64,000 nucleotides of DNA, from positions 1-64,000 of the forward strand of contig NZ_QETF01000016.1 of NCBI RefSeq assembly GCF_003129565.1, read 5' to 3'. This document shows positions 18,218 to 26,636 of the stretch, in pieces. Position 1 is the first letter of the stretch, and each line of letters begins with the position of its first letter. The notes beneath the pieces were generated by a model. The model saw only the letters and a program-made list of their open reading frames with translations, ran no database searches and was not told the origin of the DNA. Made by a program: the position numbers and the translations under genes. This DNA is from Salibaculum griseiflavum. GTDB lineage: Bacteria > Pseudomonadota > Alphaproteobacteria > Rhodobacterales > Rhodobacteraceae.

Positions 18218-18862
18218 ATGGCAAAGGTTGATATTGCCGCCGAAACGCAGGCATTGCCGCTCGGCTATTACCTTTCAGCGCCGCTGACCGCCGCCATCGA
18301 GGCGCAGGCCTTGTCGGCGCATTCCACCATCGAGTTCGTTGATGCGATGGGCACCGATGATTTCGGTGAGTTGCGCACCGCAGAGTTCAAGTACAAGAAG
18401 GTTGTCACCGATCCCGAAACCGGGGAATCGTCCGAGGTGGACAGCACGATGACCGTGCCGCTTCTGTCCATGGTCGAAGCCCCGCACATGGCGATCGAGG
18501 ACCTGACCGTCGGGTTCGAGTTCAACATCAAGGAAACCATCTCGAAAGAGAACCAGCTGAAACTGGCCGGCAGCTATTCGGCCGAGGCGGCCGTGACCTC
18601 GACCACCACGGTCAAGGCGGCGACCGGCGGGCTCTACAAGTTCCTCTATGGGCAGGTTTCGGGCGAAAACACCACGACCGCCAGCTTCAAGCAGTCGATG
18701 AAGGTGTCCGCCGCCTACCAGCGCAGCGAACGCAAGCAGACCGACCGCAGCGCCACGCTGAAGATGAACATGAATGCCAAGCAACGGGTGCCCGAGGGCT
18801 TCCAGCGCGTGCTTCAGATCTTCGCCGACACGATCTCGGCCCAGGCGGAACTGCCTGAATAG
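18218..18862 (+). CDS. DUF2589 domain protein, first gene of the cassette
   Basis: A 214-residue soluble protein without signal peptide. It has an N-terminal helical segment with LSAPLTAAIEAQ (19-30) and a central motif VPLLSMVEAPHMAIEDLTV (80-98) followed by alternating hydrophobic residues typical of beta strands. It ends with a helix after LKMNMNAKQRVPEGFQRVL. This matches DUF2589, a family with no established function to my knowledge. An AGGAGG Shine-Dalgarno lies 5 bases before the ATG. It is followed by a second DUF2589 gene sharing the same motifs, so they may form a hetero-oligomer; that is inference. Confidence 0.85.
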   Translation: MAKVDIAAETQALPLGYYLSAPLTAAIEAQALSAHSTIEFVDAMGTDDFGELRTAEFKYKKVVTDPETGESSEVDSTMTVPLLSMVEAPHMAIEDLTVGFEFNIKETISKENQLKLAGSYSAEAAVTSTTTVKAATGGLYKFLYGQVSGENTTTASFKQSMKVSAAYQRSERKQTDRSATLKMNMNAKQRVPEGFQRVLQIFADTISAQAELPE

Positions 18863-18922
18863 GGCCCGCCGCGCCGCCGGGCGATCCGACCCGGCGGCGT
18901 TTCCCGGCAAGGAGGACATCCA

Positions 18923-19531
18923 ATGGCTGACGACAACGACGATTATGAAATCGGCGCCCTGTTGGGGGCCCCGGTGCGCGCGGTCCAACAGGCCCAGATC
19001 GAGGCGGAACGGGAATTCGTCGAGTTCCTTTTCGACTACGGTATGGAGGAAACCACCCGCAAGGTCGGCAACAAGACCGTCAAGGGCCTGAAGCTGAGCG
19101 AATTCGAGTTCGGCATGACCCGCAGCATCGATGACCCGACCCGACCGGGCGTCAGCATCGACCACGAGGCGCGGGTGCGCGCGCCGCTTCTGTCGATCAT
19201 CCAGATGCCCGCAGTCGGCATCGAGGAGGCGACGATCGACCTGGATCTCGACGTGGAATACGACCGAGAGGAAACCCAAAAGGCTGGCGGCAATGCCACC
19301 ACCGGGTCACGATCCGGCGTCTTGCCGAAAAAGGCGATCCGGACGCCTGTGCTGAAGGGTTCGATAGGCAACAGGACCGTGTCGCGCAATTTCCGAACGC
19401 AAGGCAAGCTGGCGGTGTCGCTGAAGCTGCGCTCGACGCATGACGACGACATGCATGGCCGCCTGTCGCGCCTGATCGGCGAGGGGCTGTCTGCGGCGGT
19501 CGACGTGCCTGACCAGAAGAAGGAGGGATAG
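18923..19531 (+). CDS. DUF2589 domain protein, second gene of the cassette
   Basis: A 202-residue paralog of the preceding protein. LLGAPVRAVQQAQ (13-25) matches the first helix motif, and APLLSIIQMPAVGIEEATID (87-106) matches the central motif. The C-terminal KLRSTHDDDMHGRLSRLIGEG resembles the corresponding end of the first protein. A variable Gly/Thr-rich segment (about 120-132) interrupts the middle. A strong SD (AAGGAGG) precedes the ATG. No signal peptide or membrane segment is seen. Function unknown; co-expression with the CHAP protein downstream is likely from spacing of 3 to 60 bases between the genes. Confidence 0.83.
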   Translation: MADDNDDYEIGALLGAPVRAVQQAQIEAEREFVEFLFDYGMEETTRKVGNKTVKGLKLSEFEFGMTRSIDDPTRPGVSIDHEARVRAPLLSIIQMPAVGIEEATIDLDLDVEYDREETQKAGGNATTGSRSGVLPKKAIRTPVLKGSIGNRTVSRNFRTQGKLAVSLKLRSTHDDDMHGRLSRLIGEGLSAAVDVPDQKKEG

Positions 19532-19534
19532 ATC

Positions 19535-19936
19535 ATGGCCCGCAACCCAACGACACGCGGCGTCAAGCTGCGTCACGACTTGAAGATCGGCACGCCAATC
19601 GACCCCAAGGTGTTCACCGATTTCAAACGCACCCCGGAAGCCGTGAAGCCGGCCGAGGACCTGCGCCTTTCCGAATATATCGCTTCGGTCCGGCGCGAGG
19701 TCGAGGCCGTGGCCCTGATCGCCGCACCCAAGGACCGCGAGGTGCCGCATTTCCATGTCTCCGAGGTGGAACTGGAACTGGTTTGTGCTGTCTCGGAGGT
19801 CAGCGACGAGGGCCTGCGCGTCACCGTGGACCAGGCCAAGCTGGCCGATACGCCCGAGGCGATGCTGCAAAAGGTAAAGCTGAAGCTTTCTGACCCGGCG
19901 GTGGTGCAATTGCAGGCCCGCACGGAAAAGGGTTGA
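19535..19936 (+). CDS. Unknown protein, probable diverged DUF2589-like member of the cassette
   Basis: This 133-residue protein starts 3 bases after the second DUF2589 gene and has its own AGGAGGG Shine-Dalgarno. Residues 47-64 (SEYIASVRREVEAVALIA) could correspond to the N-terminal helix of DUF2589. VPHFHVSEVELELVCAV (70-86) parallels the central P-x-x-x-I-E-E strand motif of the other two, and VKLKLSDPAVVQ parallels their C-terminal LK strand. I do not recognise a named domain, so relatedness is my reading by eye. It has no signal peptide. Confidence 0.7.
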   Translation: MARNPTTRGVKLRHDLKIGTPIDPKVFTDFKRTPEAVKPAEDLRLSEYIASVRREVEAVALIAAPKDREVPHFHVSEVELELVCAVSEVSDEGLRVTVDQAKLADTPEAMLQKVKLKLSDPAVVQLQARTEKG

Positions 19937-19940
19937 TGCG

Positions 19941-20702
19941 ATGGAAGACACTAGGGACAGATCGGAAGAAGACCGGCGCAAGAAAAGGCGGCATGACCCG
20001 TTCGGGATGTTCACCGATTTCGGCGCGCTGATCCCCGACATCGGCTTCGGATCGGACTTCAGCGCCCTCGACACGCCTTTCGGGGCCGGATTCGGGCCGC
20101 TCTCCCCACCCGCACCGGCCGGTCCAACCAGCCAGGCGCCGCCCGCTGCACCGGGCCGCCCGACCAGCCCTTCGGCCGGCAGCGCAGGTGGTACGGCGCG
20201 GACCGAGGGGGGCGCCGGCCGTCCCCGGGCCACGGGTGAGCGCAAGGAATCCTCGCTTGGCCGCGCCGCATTGGACGTGGCCCTGTCCGAGGAGTCGCGC
20301 GGTGTGCGCGAGGAACCGCCCGGCTCGAACGACGGGCCGCGCGTGCGGATGTATCAGCGCGGCAATGGTGGCCACTACTGGTGCGCACATTTCGTGTCCT
20401 GGTGCGTGAATGAGGCCGGCGACAGCCCGTTCGGCCATACCGGCTCGGTGTCCGCCATTCGACGCTGGGGGCAGAACAACGGCCATTACATCCCGGCCTC
20501 GCGCGCCCATCCGATGCCTGGAGACATTTTCACCAAGCAGCGCATGGACGAACAGGGCCGCGTTGTGGGGGGGCATACGGGCTTTGTCATCAGCTATGAT
20601 GAAGGCGCGCGCCGGATGCGGACGGTCGAGGGCAATTCCGGCGACCGTGTGCGCATAACCTCGCAACGGCTCAGCCAGATCGACGGCGTGGTCCGGCTCT
20701 AG
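19941..20702 (+). CDS. CHAP-domain (NlpC/P60-like) cysteine hydrolase with disordered N-terminus
   Basis: This 253-residue protein has a C-terminal CHAP domain (about 133-253): HYWCAHFVSWCVNEAG places nucleophile Cys148, GGHTGFVISYD gives His212, and VEGNSGD gives the third residue near Glu230/Asn232. CHAP enzymes are amidases or peptidases, usually cutting peptidoglycan crosslinks. Residues 1-130 are basic then Phe/Gly/Pro/Ala-rich and look disordered. There is no signal peptide, so export or cytoplasmic action must rely on another route. It closes the DUF2589 cassette, 4 bases after the previous gene, and is the obvious enzymatic effector. Confidence 0.85.
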   Translation: MEDTRDRSEEDRRKKRRHDPFGMFTDFGALIPDIGFGSDFSALDTPFGAGFGPLSPPAPAGPTSQAPPAAPGRPTSPSAGSAGGTARTEGGAGRPRATGERKESSLGRAALDVALSEESRGVREEPPGSNDGPRVRMYQRGNGGHYWCAHFVSWCVNEAGDSPFGHTGSVSAIRRWGQNNGHYIPASRAHPMPGDIFTKQRMDEQGRVVGGHTGFVISYDEGARRMRTVEGNSGDRVRITSQRLSQIDGVVRL

Positions 20703-20776
20703 CCCGGCGGCGCGCGGCGGGGTGGACAACGCCTGATCTGCCGCTAGGGTCGCAGCGACCATCACGCGAGGCGACC

Positions 20777-23077
20777 ATGGAAAAATTCGGCAAATCCCAA
20801 TCTGTCAAGCGGGTCGAGGATCAGCGGTTCCTGACCGGCCACGGCCGCTACGTTGACGATATCGCCCCCGAAGGCGCGCTGCGGGCCTGGTTTCTGCGCT
20901 CGCCCGTGGCCCACGCCCGGATCACCGAACTGGATGTGTCCGAGGCGCAAGAGGCAGACGGCGTGCACATCGTGCTGACATTGGCCGATCTGGAGGCGGC
21001 GGGCATGACCGTGGCCATGAAGGCCACCGCCGTTCGCAACGCCGATGGCAGCAAGGGCGCGCGTCCCGAACGGCCCCTGCTGGCCCGAGACCGGGTGCGC
21101 CATGTGGGCGAACCGATCGCCATGGTGGTGGCCGACACGCTGCAACAGGCAAAGGACGCCGCCGAGATGATCGCGCTGGATTTCGAGGATCTGGATGTGC
21201 ACCTGGGCCTGGCGACCGGCGGGCCGGACCTGCACCCCGAAGCACCTGACAACCTGGCCTTCGACTTCGCGCTGGGCGACGCGGACGCGGTCGAGTCGGC
21301 AATGAAACAGGCGGCCCATGTGCTGACCTACGAGATCGGCGACAACCGGGTCATCGTCAATTCCATGGAACCGCGCGGCACCTATGCCGAGCCCGAAGGC
21401 AATGGCCGGCTGCATGTTGCGGTGAACGGGCAGGGGGTCTGGGGGCCAAAGGAAAGCCTCGCGCGGCATCTGGACATGGCGCCTGACGACATCCGAGTCA
21501 CCAACCCCGATACCGGCGGCGGATTCGGCATGAAGGGGATGGATTATCCTGAAACCTTCATCGTTGCCCATGCGGCGCGGGCACTCAACCGGCCCGTGCG
21601 CTGGATGTCCGAGCGGACCGAGGCGATGCTGACCGACAATGCCGGCCGCGACCTCACGACGACGGCAACGCTCGCATTCGACGACGACCACCGCCTGATC
21701 GGATACAAGCTGGACACCGTGGCCAATCTTGGGGCCTACAATTCGCAATACGCCCAACCGATCCAGACCGAGCTGTTTTCAAAGGTCGCGCCGGGGGTCT
21801 ACGATTTTCAGGCGTTCCACATGCGTTGCCGCGGCGTCTATACCAATACCGCGCCGGTCGATGCCTATCGCGGCGCGGGCCGGCCCGAGGCGATCTATGT
21901 GATGGAGCGGGCGATGGATTACGCCGCCCGCGATCTGGGTGTCGACCCCTGGGACTTGCACCGCCGCAACTTCATCCCCGCCGACAGCTTTCCCTATACC
22001 TCGGCCACCGGGCAACCCTATGACGTCGGTGATTTCGCCCGCGTTCTGGCCCGGGTCGAACAAGAGGCCGACCGCGCGGGCTTTGCCGCGCGGCGTGCCG
22101 CCTCCGAGGCGACGGGCAAGCTGCGCGGCATGGGGCTGTGCTATTACATCGAAAGCATCCTGGGCGACCCCGAGGAGACTGCGCGGGTCGATTTCAACGC
22201 GGACGGCACGGTGTCGATCTTCGTGGGCACGCAGTCGAACGGGCAGGGGCACGAGACCGTCTTTGCCCAGTTCCTGGCCGACCAGACGGGCATGCCCGCC
22301 GACCGGATCACCGTGGTCCAGGGTGACAGCGACCTGATCGCCAAGGGCGGCGGCACCGGTGGATCGCGCTCTGTGACGGTTCAGAACACCGCGACGCTGG
22401 CCGCGGTCGAAACCATCACCGATGCCTTTGCCGCCTACCTTGCCGAGAAAGAGGGCGCCGAGGCCGGGGACATCGCCTTCGATGATGAACGCTTCCGAAT
22501 CCCGGGTTCGAACCTGACGCCGACCATGCTGGAAGTGGCCGAGATGGCCCGTGCCGAGGGCCGCGAGGATCTGTTGAGCCATTCGCGGACGACCAAGCTG
22601 GAAAACCGGTCTTTCCCGAACGGGGCCCACGTCGCCGAGGTCGAGATCGACCCGGAGACCGGCAAGGTCACACTGGACCGTTACACGGTGGTCGACGATT
22701 TCGGAAATCTTATCAACCCCATGCTGGCCGAGGGTCAGGTGCATGGTGGCGTGGTGCAGGGAGTCGGGCAGGCTCTGACCGAACACACCCATTACGACGA
22801 GACCGGTCAGCTGATCACGGCGACGTTCATGGATTATGGCATGCCTCGCGCCGATGATGTGCCGATGTTTTCCTTCGATACGGAATCCACGCCCTCGCTC
22901 TACAATCCCATGGGGATGAAGGGCTGTGGCGAGGCGGGCACTGTCGGATCCATGGCCGCCACCGCCAACGCGGTGCTGGATGCTTTGGCAACCCGCGGCG
23001 TCACCCGCGCTGACATGCCCTTCACCCCGCACCGGGTCTGGCAGATGCTGCAAGAGGCGGAGAATGCGGCTTCGTGA
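20777..23077 (+). CDS. Xanthine dehydrogenase / CoxL-like molybdopterin-binding large subunit
   Basis: This 766-residue protein is the catalytic subunit of a molybdenum hydroxylase. It starts VKRVEDQRFLTGHGRYVDDI, has TGGGFGMKG in the first third, and AYRGAGR at 363-369. The latter is the form II (aldehyde oxidase-like) version rather than the AYxCSFR of true CO dehydrogenase. KGCGEAGT near the C-terminus provides the active-site Glu. Such enzymes need a 2Fe-2S small subunit and an FAD subunit; neither is next to this gene. The substrate is unknown, with aldehydes or purine-like compounds possible. Confidence 0.9.
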   Translation: MEKFGKSQSVKRVEDQRFLTGHGRYVDDIAPEGALRAWFLRSPVAHARITELDVSEAQEADGVHIVLTLADLEAAGMTVAMKATAVRNADGSKGARPERPLLARDRVRHVGEPIAMVVADTLQQAKDAAEMIALDFEDLDVHLGLATGGPDLHPEAPDNLAFDFALGDADAVESAMKQAAHVLTYEIGDNRVIVNSMEPRGTYAEPEGNGRLHVAVNGQGVWGPKESLARHLDMAPDDIRVTNPDTGGGFGMKGMDYPETFIVAHAARALNRPVRWMSERTEAMLTDNAGRDLTTTATLAFDDDHRLIGYKLDTVANLGAYNSQYAQPIQTELFSKVAPGVYDFQAFHMRCRGVYTNTAPVDAYRGAGRPEAIYVMERAMDYAARDLGVDPWDLHRRNFIPADSFPYTSATGQPYDVGDFARVLARVEQEADRAGFAARRAASEATGKLRGMGLCYYIESILGDPEETARVDFNADGTVSIFVGTQSNGQGHETVFAQFLADQTGMPADRITVVQGDSDLIAKGGGTGGSRSVTVQNTATLAAVETITDAFAAYLAEKEGAEAGDIAFDDERFRIPGSNLTPTMLEVAEMARAEGREDLLSHSRTTKLENRSFPNGAHVAEVEIDPETGKVTLDRYTVVDDFGNLINPMLAEGQVHGGVVQGVGQALTEHTHYDETGQLITATFMDYGMPRADDVPMFSFDTESTPSLYNPMGMKGCGEAGTVGSMAATANAVLDALATRGVTRADMPFTPHRVWQMLQEAENAAS

Positions 23078-23094
23078 TCGTTTCCACGATCACG
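23073..23094 (+). terminator. Hairpin terminator overlapping the molybdenum hydroxylase stop
   Basis: A 9-bp perfect stem, CGTGATCGT (23073-23081) with ACGATCACG (23086-23094), loops over TTCC. The TGA stop (23075-23077) lies inside the left arm. The following CTTTGG is a poor T tract, so strength is uncertain. The remaining gap to 23282 holds another hairpin, CCGACGC-CTGT-GCGTCGG near 23149, and no gene. Confidence 0.5.
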
Positions 23095-23282
23095 CTTTGG
23101 GAAGAACGACACGCCAGCGGTATCAAGCGACCGGTTATCACGAGACATCCGACGCCTGTGCGTCGGTCGCGTGGGGTTGACCCGGCGCAGGCGCAGCCAT
23201 AGTCGAACATCCAACTGACCTGAATGCCGGGCCGGCTGGAAAGCTAGGGCCCGCAGCGGCCCGAGGGCATGGAGAAAGACGG

Positions 23283-23732
23283 TCAGTGCAGCACCGGGCG
23301 TGCAGGGCAGGCCGCATCCTGCTTTGTCGCTTCTTGTGCAGAGGCGCCTTCGCGGCGCAGGTGCAGGGCGGCCATCTGGGCCAAATCGGCCACGATGGGG
23401 GCTGCGTCGGCTCGGACCAGAAGGCAGGCTATCATCATCGTATCCTCGCGGTCGCCGTCATTGGCGCTGCCGATCAGCTGCGCGAAACAGGCTTCGTCCG
23501 CACCGAGGCAGTTGCACCCAACATGGTGCCGCATCAGTGACCGGCGGCCAAAATGCTGCAGAGTCTCGAATATCTGACCCAGAAAGAATTCCGCCTCGCG
23601 ACCGGCGCCGCGATCCACCGTTGGGCTGCCAGACCAGCGACGCAGGGCCATCACGGCGGCGGCTTCATGGGCGGGCAGGTCGGCGATTTGTCCGACCGGC
23701 GCCGCGCCCCGGCAGGGGGTGGAATCGGTCAT
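23283..23732 (-). CDS. Conserved hypothetical protein with Cys-rich motif
   Basis: This 149-residue protein runs from the ATG at 23732; the frame is open further upstream but that part lacks coding character. Its core reads MALRRWSGSPTVDRGAG, then LQHFGRRSLMRHHVGCNCLG followed by ADEACFAQLI, then an amphipathic helix that includes MMIACLLVRADAAPIVADLA. Cysteines at CNC and AC plus two His residues could bind metal. Similar proteins occur across Rhodobacteraceae in my recollection, with no known role. The gene stands alone, convergent with the molybdenum hydroxylase gene. Confidence 0.7.
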   Translation of the reverse strand: MTDSTPCRGAAPVGQIADLPAHEAAAVMALRRWSGSPTVDRGAGREAEFFLGQIFETLQHFGRRSLMRHHVGCNCLGADEACFAQLIGSANDGDREDTMMIACLLVRADAAPIVADLAQMAALHLRREGASAQEATKQDAACPARPVLH

Positions 23733-23917
23733 GTCAGGCCCTTGGATGCAGCGGTTTCTCAATACCTGACAAAAAGACTTTGGAAAGTCAATCCCGATTG
23801 ATGCGCGGTTGACCGGCCCCATCTTTCTAAGAGAATCCGGCCCGCACAAGACAAGCCCCCGGTGTCCCAGTGGGTCCGGGGTGCGGCCTCTGGCTTACTG
23901 TCCGGTGTTGGGGCGTG

Positions 23918-24703
23918 TCAGCCCCGAATGACCTTGGCGAATTTCTCGAAGATCGGTTCCGCGGCGCAGATCAACTCGCCGTCGGCCATGATATCGCCCT
24001 CGGGGTTCAGCGGCTCGATGATGCCGCCCGCCTCCTTGACGATGATGATCCCCGCGGCGATGTCCCAGGCGTTCAGGCGGCGTTCCCAATACCCGTCGTA
24101 GCGGCCGGCGGCCACATAGGCCAAATCCAGCGATGCCGCGCCCCAGCGCCGCACGCCGGCACAGGCGGGCAGAAGGCGGCCCAGGTCCCGCAGCGTGGCG
24201 GGCAGGTCCGATCGGCCCCCGAAGGGCAGGCCGGTGGAAAAGCAGCATTCGATCATCTTGGTGCGCCCCGACACGCGCAGGCGGCGGTTGTTCATCCAGG
24301 CGCCTTCGCCCTTCTCGGCGAAGAAGCACTCGTCCTTCACCGGGTCATGGACCACACCCGCCACGATCTTGCCCTTGTGTTCCAGCGCAATGGAAATCGC
24401 CCAATGCGGCATGCCGTGCAGGAAATTCGTGGTGCCGTCCAGCGGGTCGACGATCCAGCGGCGGGTCGGATCCTCGCCCTCGATCTCCTGACCCTCTTCG
24501 CCCAAGAAACGGTATGTGGGCCGCGCCTCCATCAGAGCGGTGCGGATCATCTCCTCGGCATTGCGGTCGGCCCGGCTGACGAAATCGCCCGGTCCCTTGG
24601 TCGAGACCTGAAGGTTCTCGACCTCGCCGAAATCCTTGAGCAGGGCCCGGCCGACGCGGCGGGCGGTGCTGGTCATGACGTTGAGGTTGGCGCTGCCGGT
24701 CAT
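23918..24703 (-). CDS. suhB: Inositol monophosphatase family protein (SuhB-like)
   Basis: This 261-residue Mg-dependent phosphatase has LGEEG (first metal-binding Glu), WIVDPLDGTTNFLHG (metal-binding Asp residues) and the late WDIAAG motif. SuhB-type enzymes hydrolyse inositol phosphates and may also act on ribosomal or transcription complexes in some bacteria. Length is normal. It lies 67 bases downstream of the metR-like gene on the same strand. Confidence 0.93.
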   Translation of the reverse strand: MTGSANLNVMTSTARRVGRALLKDFGEVENLQVSTKGPGDFVSRADRNAEEMIRTALMEARPTYRFLGEEGQEIEGEDPTRRWIVDPLDGTTNFLHGMPHWAISIALEHKGKIVAGVVHDPVKDECFFAEKGEGAWMNNRRLRVSGRTKMIECCFSTGLPFGGRSDLPATLRDLGRLLPACAGVRRWGAASLDLAYVAAGRYDGYWERRLNAWDIAAGIIIVKEAGGIIEPLNPEGDIMADGELICAAEPIFEKFAKVIRG

Positions 24704-24770
24704 CGAGGGACTCCTTCGGGCGGGATCAAGCCGCGCGTATAGGCAATCGCGCGGGCCGGAACAAGGGGGG

Positions 24771-25676
24771 TCAGCCCCGTTGCAGGCGCACCGCCTCTTG
24801 CCGGGCGAGGCGCGCCAGATGTGCCATGAAGGGCAGGTCGGAATCGACCGTGCGGACGGCGGCGAACAGGCGCCGGGTGATGCCCTGTTCCGTCAGCGGG
24901 CGGGTGATGTAATCCGACCCGAACCGCGTCTGGCGCAGCACCCAATCGGGCAGCACGGTCACCCCGCGTCCCGAGGCGACCAGAAGCAGGATCACCGCTG
25001 TCAGTTCCACCGGCCGGATCGCAGCAGGCTCGACCTTGGCCGGGGCCAGGAATTGCGAGAAGATGTCCAGCTTGGTCCGGTCGACCGGGTAGGTGATCAG
25101 GGTTTCGCCCCGAAAATCCCCGGGTTCGACAAAGGGTTTCGCCGCCAGAGGGTGGTTTGCAGCCGCCACGAAGACCGGTTCGTAATCGAACAGCGGCAGG
25201 TAGGTGACGCCGGGAATGTCCTCCGGGTCCGAGGTGATGACCAAGTCCACCTCTTCCTTGATCAGGGCCGGCATGGCATCGAAGGCCAGCCCGGCGCGAA
25301 TGTCCACGTCCACGTCTGGCCAGGCTTTGCGGAACTGTTCCAGCACCGGGAACAGCCATTCGAAACAGGCATGGCACTCGATGGCGATGTGCAACCGGCC
25401 GGCACGGCCCTGGACCAACCCCTCGAATTCGGCCTGAAGCGCCTCGACCTCGGGCAGGATGCGCTCGGCGGCTGCCAGCAACCGCTTGCCCGCAGGCGAC
25501 AGTTTCAGCGGCTTGGACCGGCGCACGAACAGCTCGACCCCGGCCTGGTCCTCGATCCCCTTGATCTGGTGACTCAGCGCCGACTGGGTGATCCCCAGCA
25601 TGTCGGCGGCACGGGCCAGCCCGCCGGTTTCGTGAATGGCCTTGATGGTGCGCAAGTGGCGAAATTCAATATGCAT
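24771..25676 (-). CDS. metR: LysR-type regulator, MetR-like
   Basis: This 301-residue regulator has an N-terminal winged helix (HLRTIKAIHETGGLARAADM, then ITQSALSHQIK) and a C-terminal ligand domain. MetR responds to homocysteine and controls methionine genes. Divergent placement against metF, 72 bases away, supports the assignment. The start MHIEFRHLR at 25676 is preferred over an ATG three codons upstream, because that one falls inside a likely operator. Homocysteine response is inferred from the family. Confidence 0.88.
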   Translation of the reverse strand: MHIEFRHLRTIKAIHETGGLARAADMLGITQSALSHQIKGIEDQAGVELFVRRSKPLKLSPAGKRLLAAAERILPEVEALQAEFEGLVQGRAGRLHIAIECHACFEWLFPVLEQFRKAWPDVDVDIRAGLAFDAMPALIKEEVDLVITSDPEDIPGVTYLPLFDYEPVFVAAANHPLAAKPFVEPGDFRGETLITYPVDRTKLDIFSQFLAPAKVEPAAIRPVELTAVILLLVASGRGVTVLPDWVLRQTRFGSDYITRPLTEQGITRRLFAAVRTVDSDLPFMAHLARLARQEAVRLQRG

Positions 25677-25680
25677 GGTT

Positions 25681-25706
25681 TTCATGATGGTGTTCGAAGT
25701 TATGAA
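25681..25706. promoter_or_regulatory. Candidate MetR operator between metR and metF
   Basis: Arms TTCAT (25681-25685) and ATGAA (25702-25706) form an interrupted dyad with TTCGAA inside. LysR regulators bind such T-N11-A type dyads, and the position between divergent metR and metF is as expected. No footprint evidence can be given from sequence alone. Confidence 0.4.
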
Positions 25707-25748
25707 TTTGTCTCACAAGTCCGGTCGTGGGACAAGGCGAGGAAATCA

Positions 25749-26624
25749 ATGGAGTGCCCCATGACCCGCCCAGCCCTGTCCTTCGAATTCTTCCCGCCCA
25801 AGTCGTTGCCGCAATCCTTCCGCCTTTGGGACTGCGTGACGGCCCTGGCCCCGCTGGGTCCGGACTTCGTGTCGGTGACCTATGGTGCGGGCGGCACGAC
25901 GCGCAAGCTGACCCACGAGGCGGTCGAGGCGATCGGGGCGCAGACCGGGCTGGACGTGGCCGCGCATCTGACCTGTGTCGAGGCCAGCAAGGAAGAAACG
26001 CTGGCCATCGCCGATCAATATCGCGCAGCTGGCGTGAACCGCATCGTCGCCCTGCGAGGCGACCCGCCAAGAGGGGCAGGCCGGTTCGTGGCGCAACCGG
26101 ACGGGTTTTCCGGCTCGGTCGAGCTGGTGGGCGCGCTGGTTGATCGCGGTTTCGACGTGACCGTCGGGGCCTATCCCGAACGCCATCCCGACGCGGTCGA
26201 CCATGCTGCGGATATCGAGCATCTGAAACGCAAGATCGACGCCGGGGCCGATACCGCGATCACGCAGTTCTTCTTCGAGGCGGAAACCTTCTTCCGGTTC
26301 CGTGATGCCTGTGAAAAGGCCGGGATCGACGCGACGCTGATCCCCGGCATCCTGCCGGTGGAGAACTGGACTGGGACGCGGCGCTTCGCGCAGGCCTGCG
26401 GCACCACGATCCCGCCGATCGTTGCGGATGCCTTCGAGAACGCGGAACGCGACGGGGGTGCCGATCTGCTGGCCACGGCACTGGCAACCGAGCTTTGTGA
26501 TGACCTGCTGCAGGGCGGGGTCGAGCACCTGCATTTCTACACGCTCAACAAGCCCGAACTGACCCGCGATGTCTGCAACGCGCTGGGCATTCAACCCCGG
26601 GTCAAGCTTCAGAACGTCGCATAA
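25749..26624 (+). CDS. metF: 5,10-methylenetetrahydrofolate reductase
   Basis: This flavoprotein of 291 residues (287 if the in-frame ATG at 25761 is used) reduces methylene-THF to methyl-THF for methionine synthesis. It begins LSFEFFPPKS, has FVSVTYGAGGTTR (folate/FAD region), AHLTCVEASKEE, NRIVALRGDPP and ADTAITQFFF, all in family order. GAGG lies just before the first ATG. Pairing with glyA elsewhere in the window places it in one-carbon supply. Confidence 0.95.
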   Translation: MECPMTRPALSFEFFPPKSLPQSFRLWDCVTALAPLGPDFVSVTYGAGGTTRKLTHEAVEAIGAQTGLDVAAHLTCVEASKEETLAIADQYRAAGVNRIVALRGDPPRGAGRFVAQPDGFSGSVELVGALVDRGFDVTVGAYPERHPDAVDHAADIEHLKRKIDAGADTAITQFFFEAETFFRFRDACEKAGIDATLIPGILPVENWTGTRRFAQACGTTIPPIVADAFENAERDGGADLLATALATELCDDLLQGGVEHLHFYTLNKPELTRDVCNALGIQPRVKLQNVA

Positions 26625-26636
26625 CCGCTGCGCCGG

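Noticed and set aside
20777-23077. Carbon monoxide dehydrogenase large subunit (true CoxL)
   Set aside because: The active-site loop is AYRGAGR, not the AYxCSFR of form I CO dehydrogenase, and coxM and coxS are absent.
25686-25748. SAM-type riboswitch before metF
   Set aside because: Only about 60 bases separate metR and metF; nothing resembles a known SAM aptamer, and the region is explained by a MetR operator.
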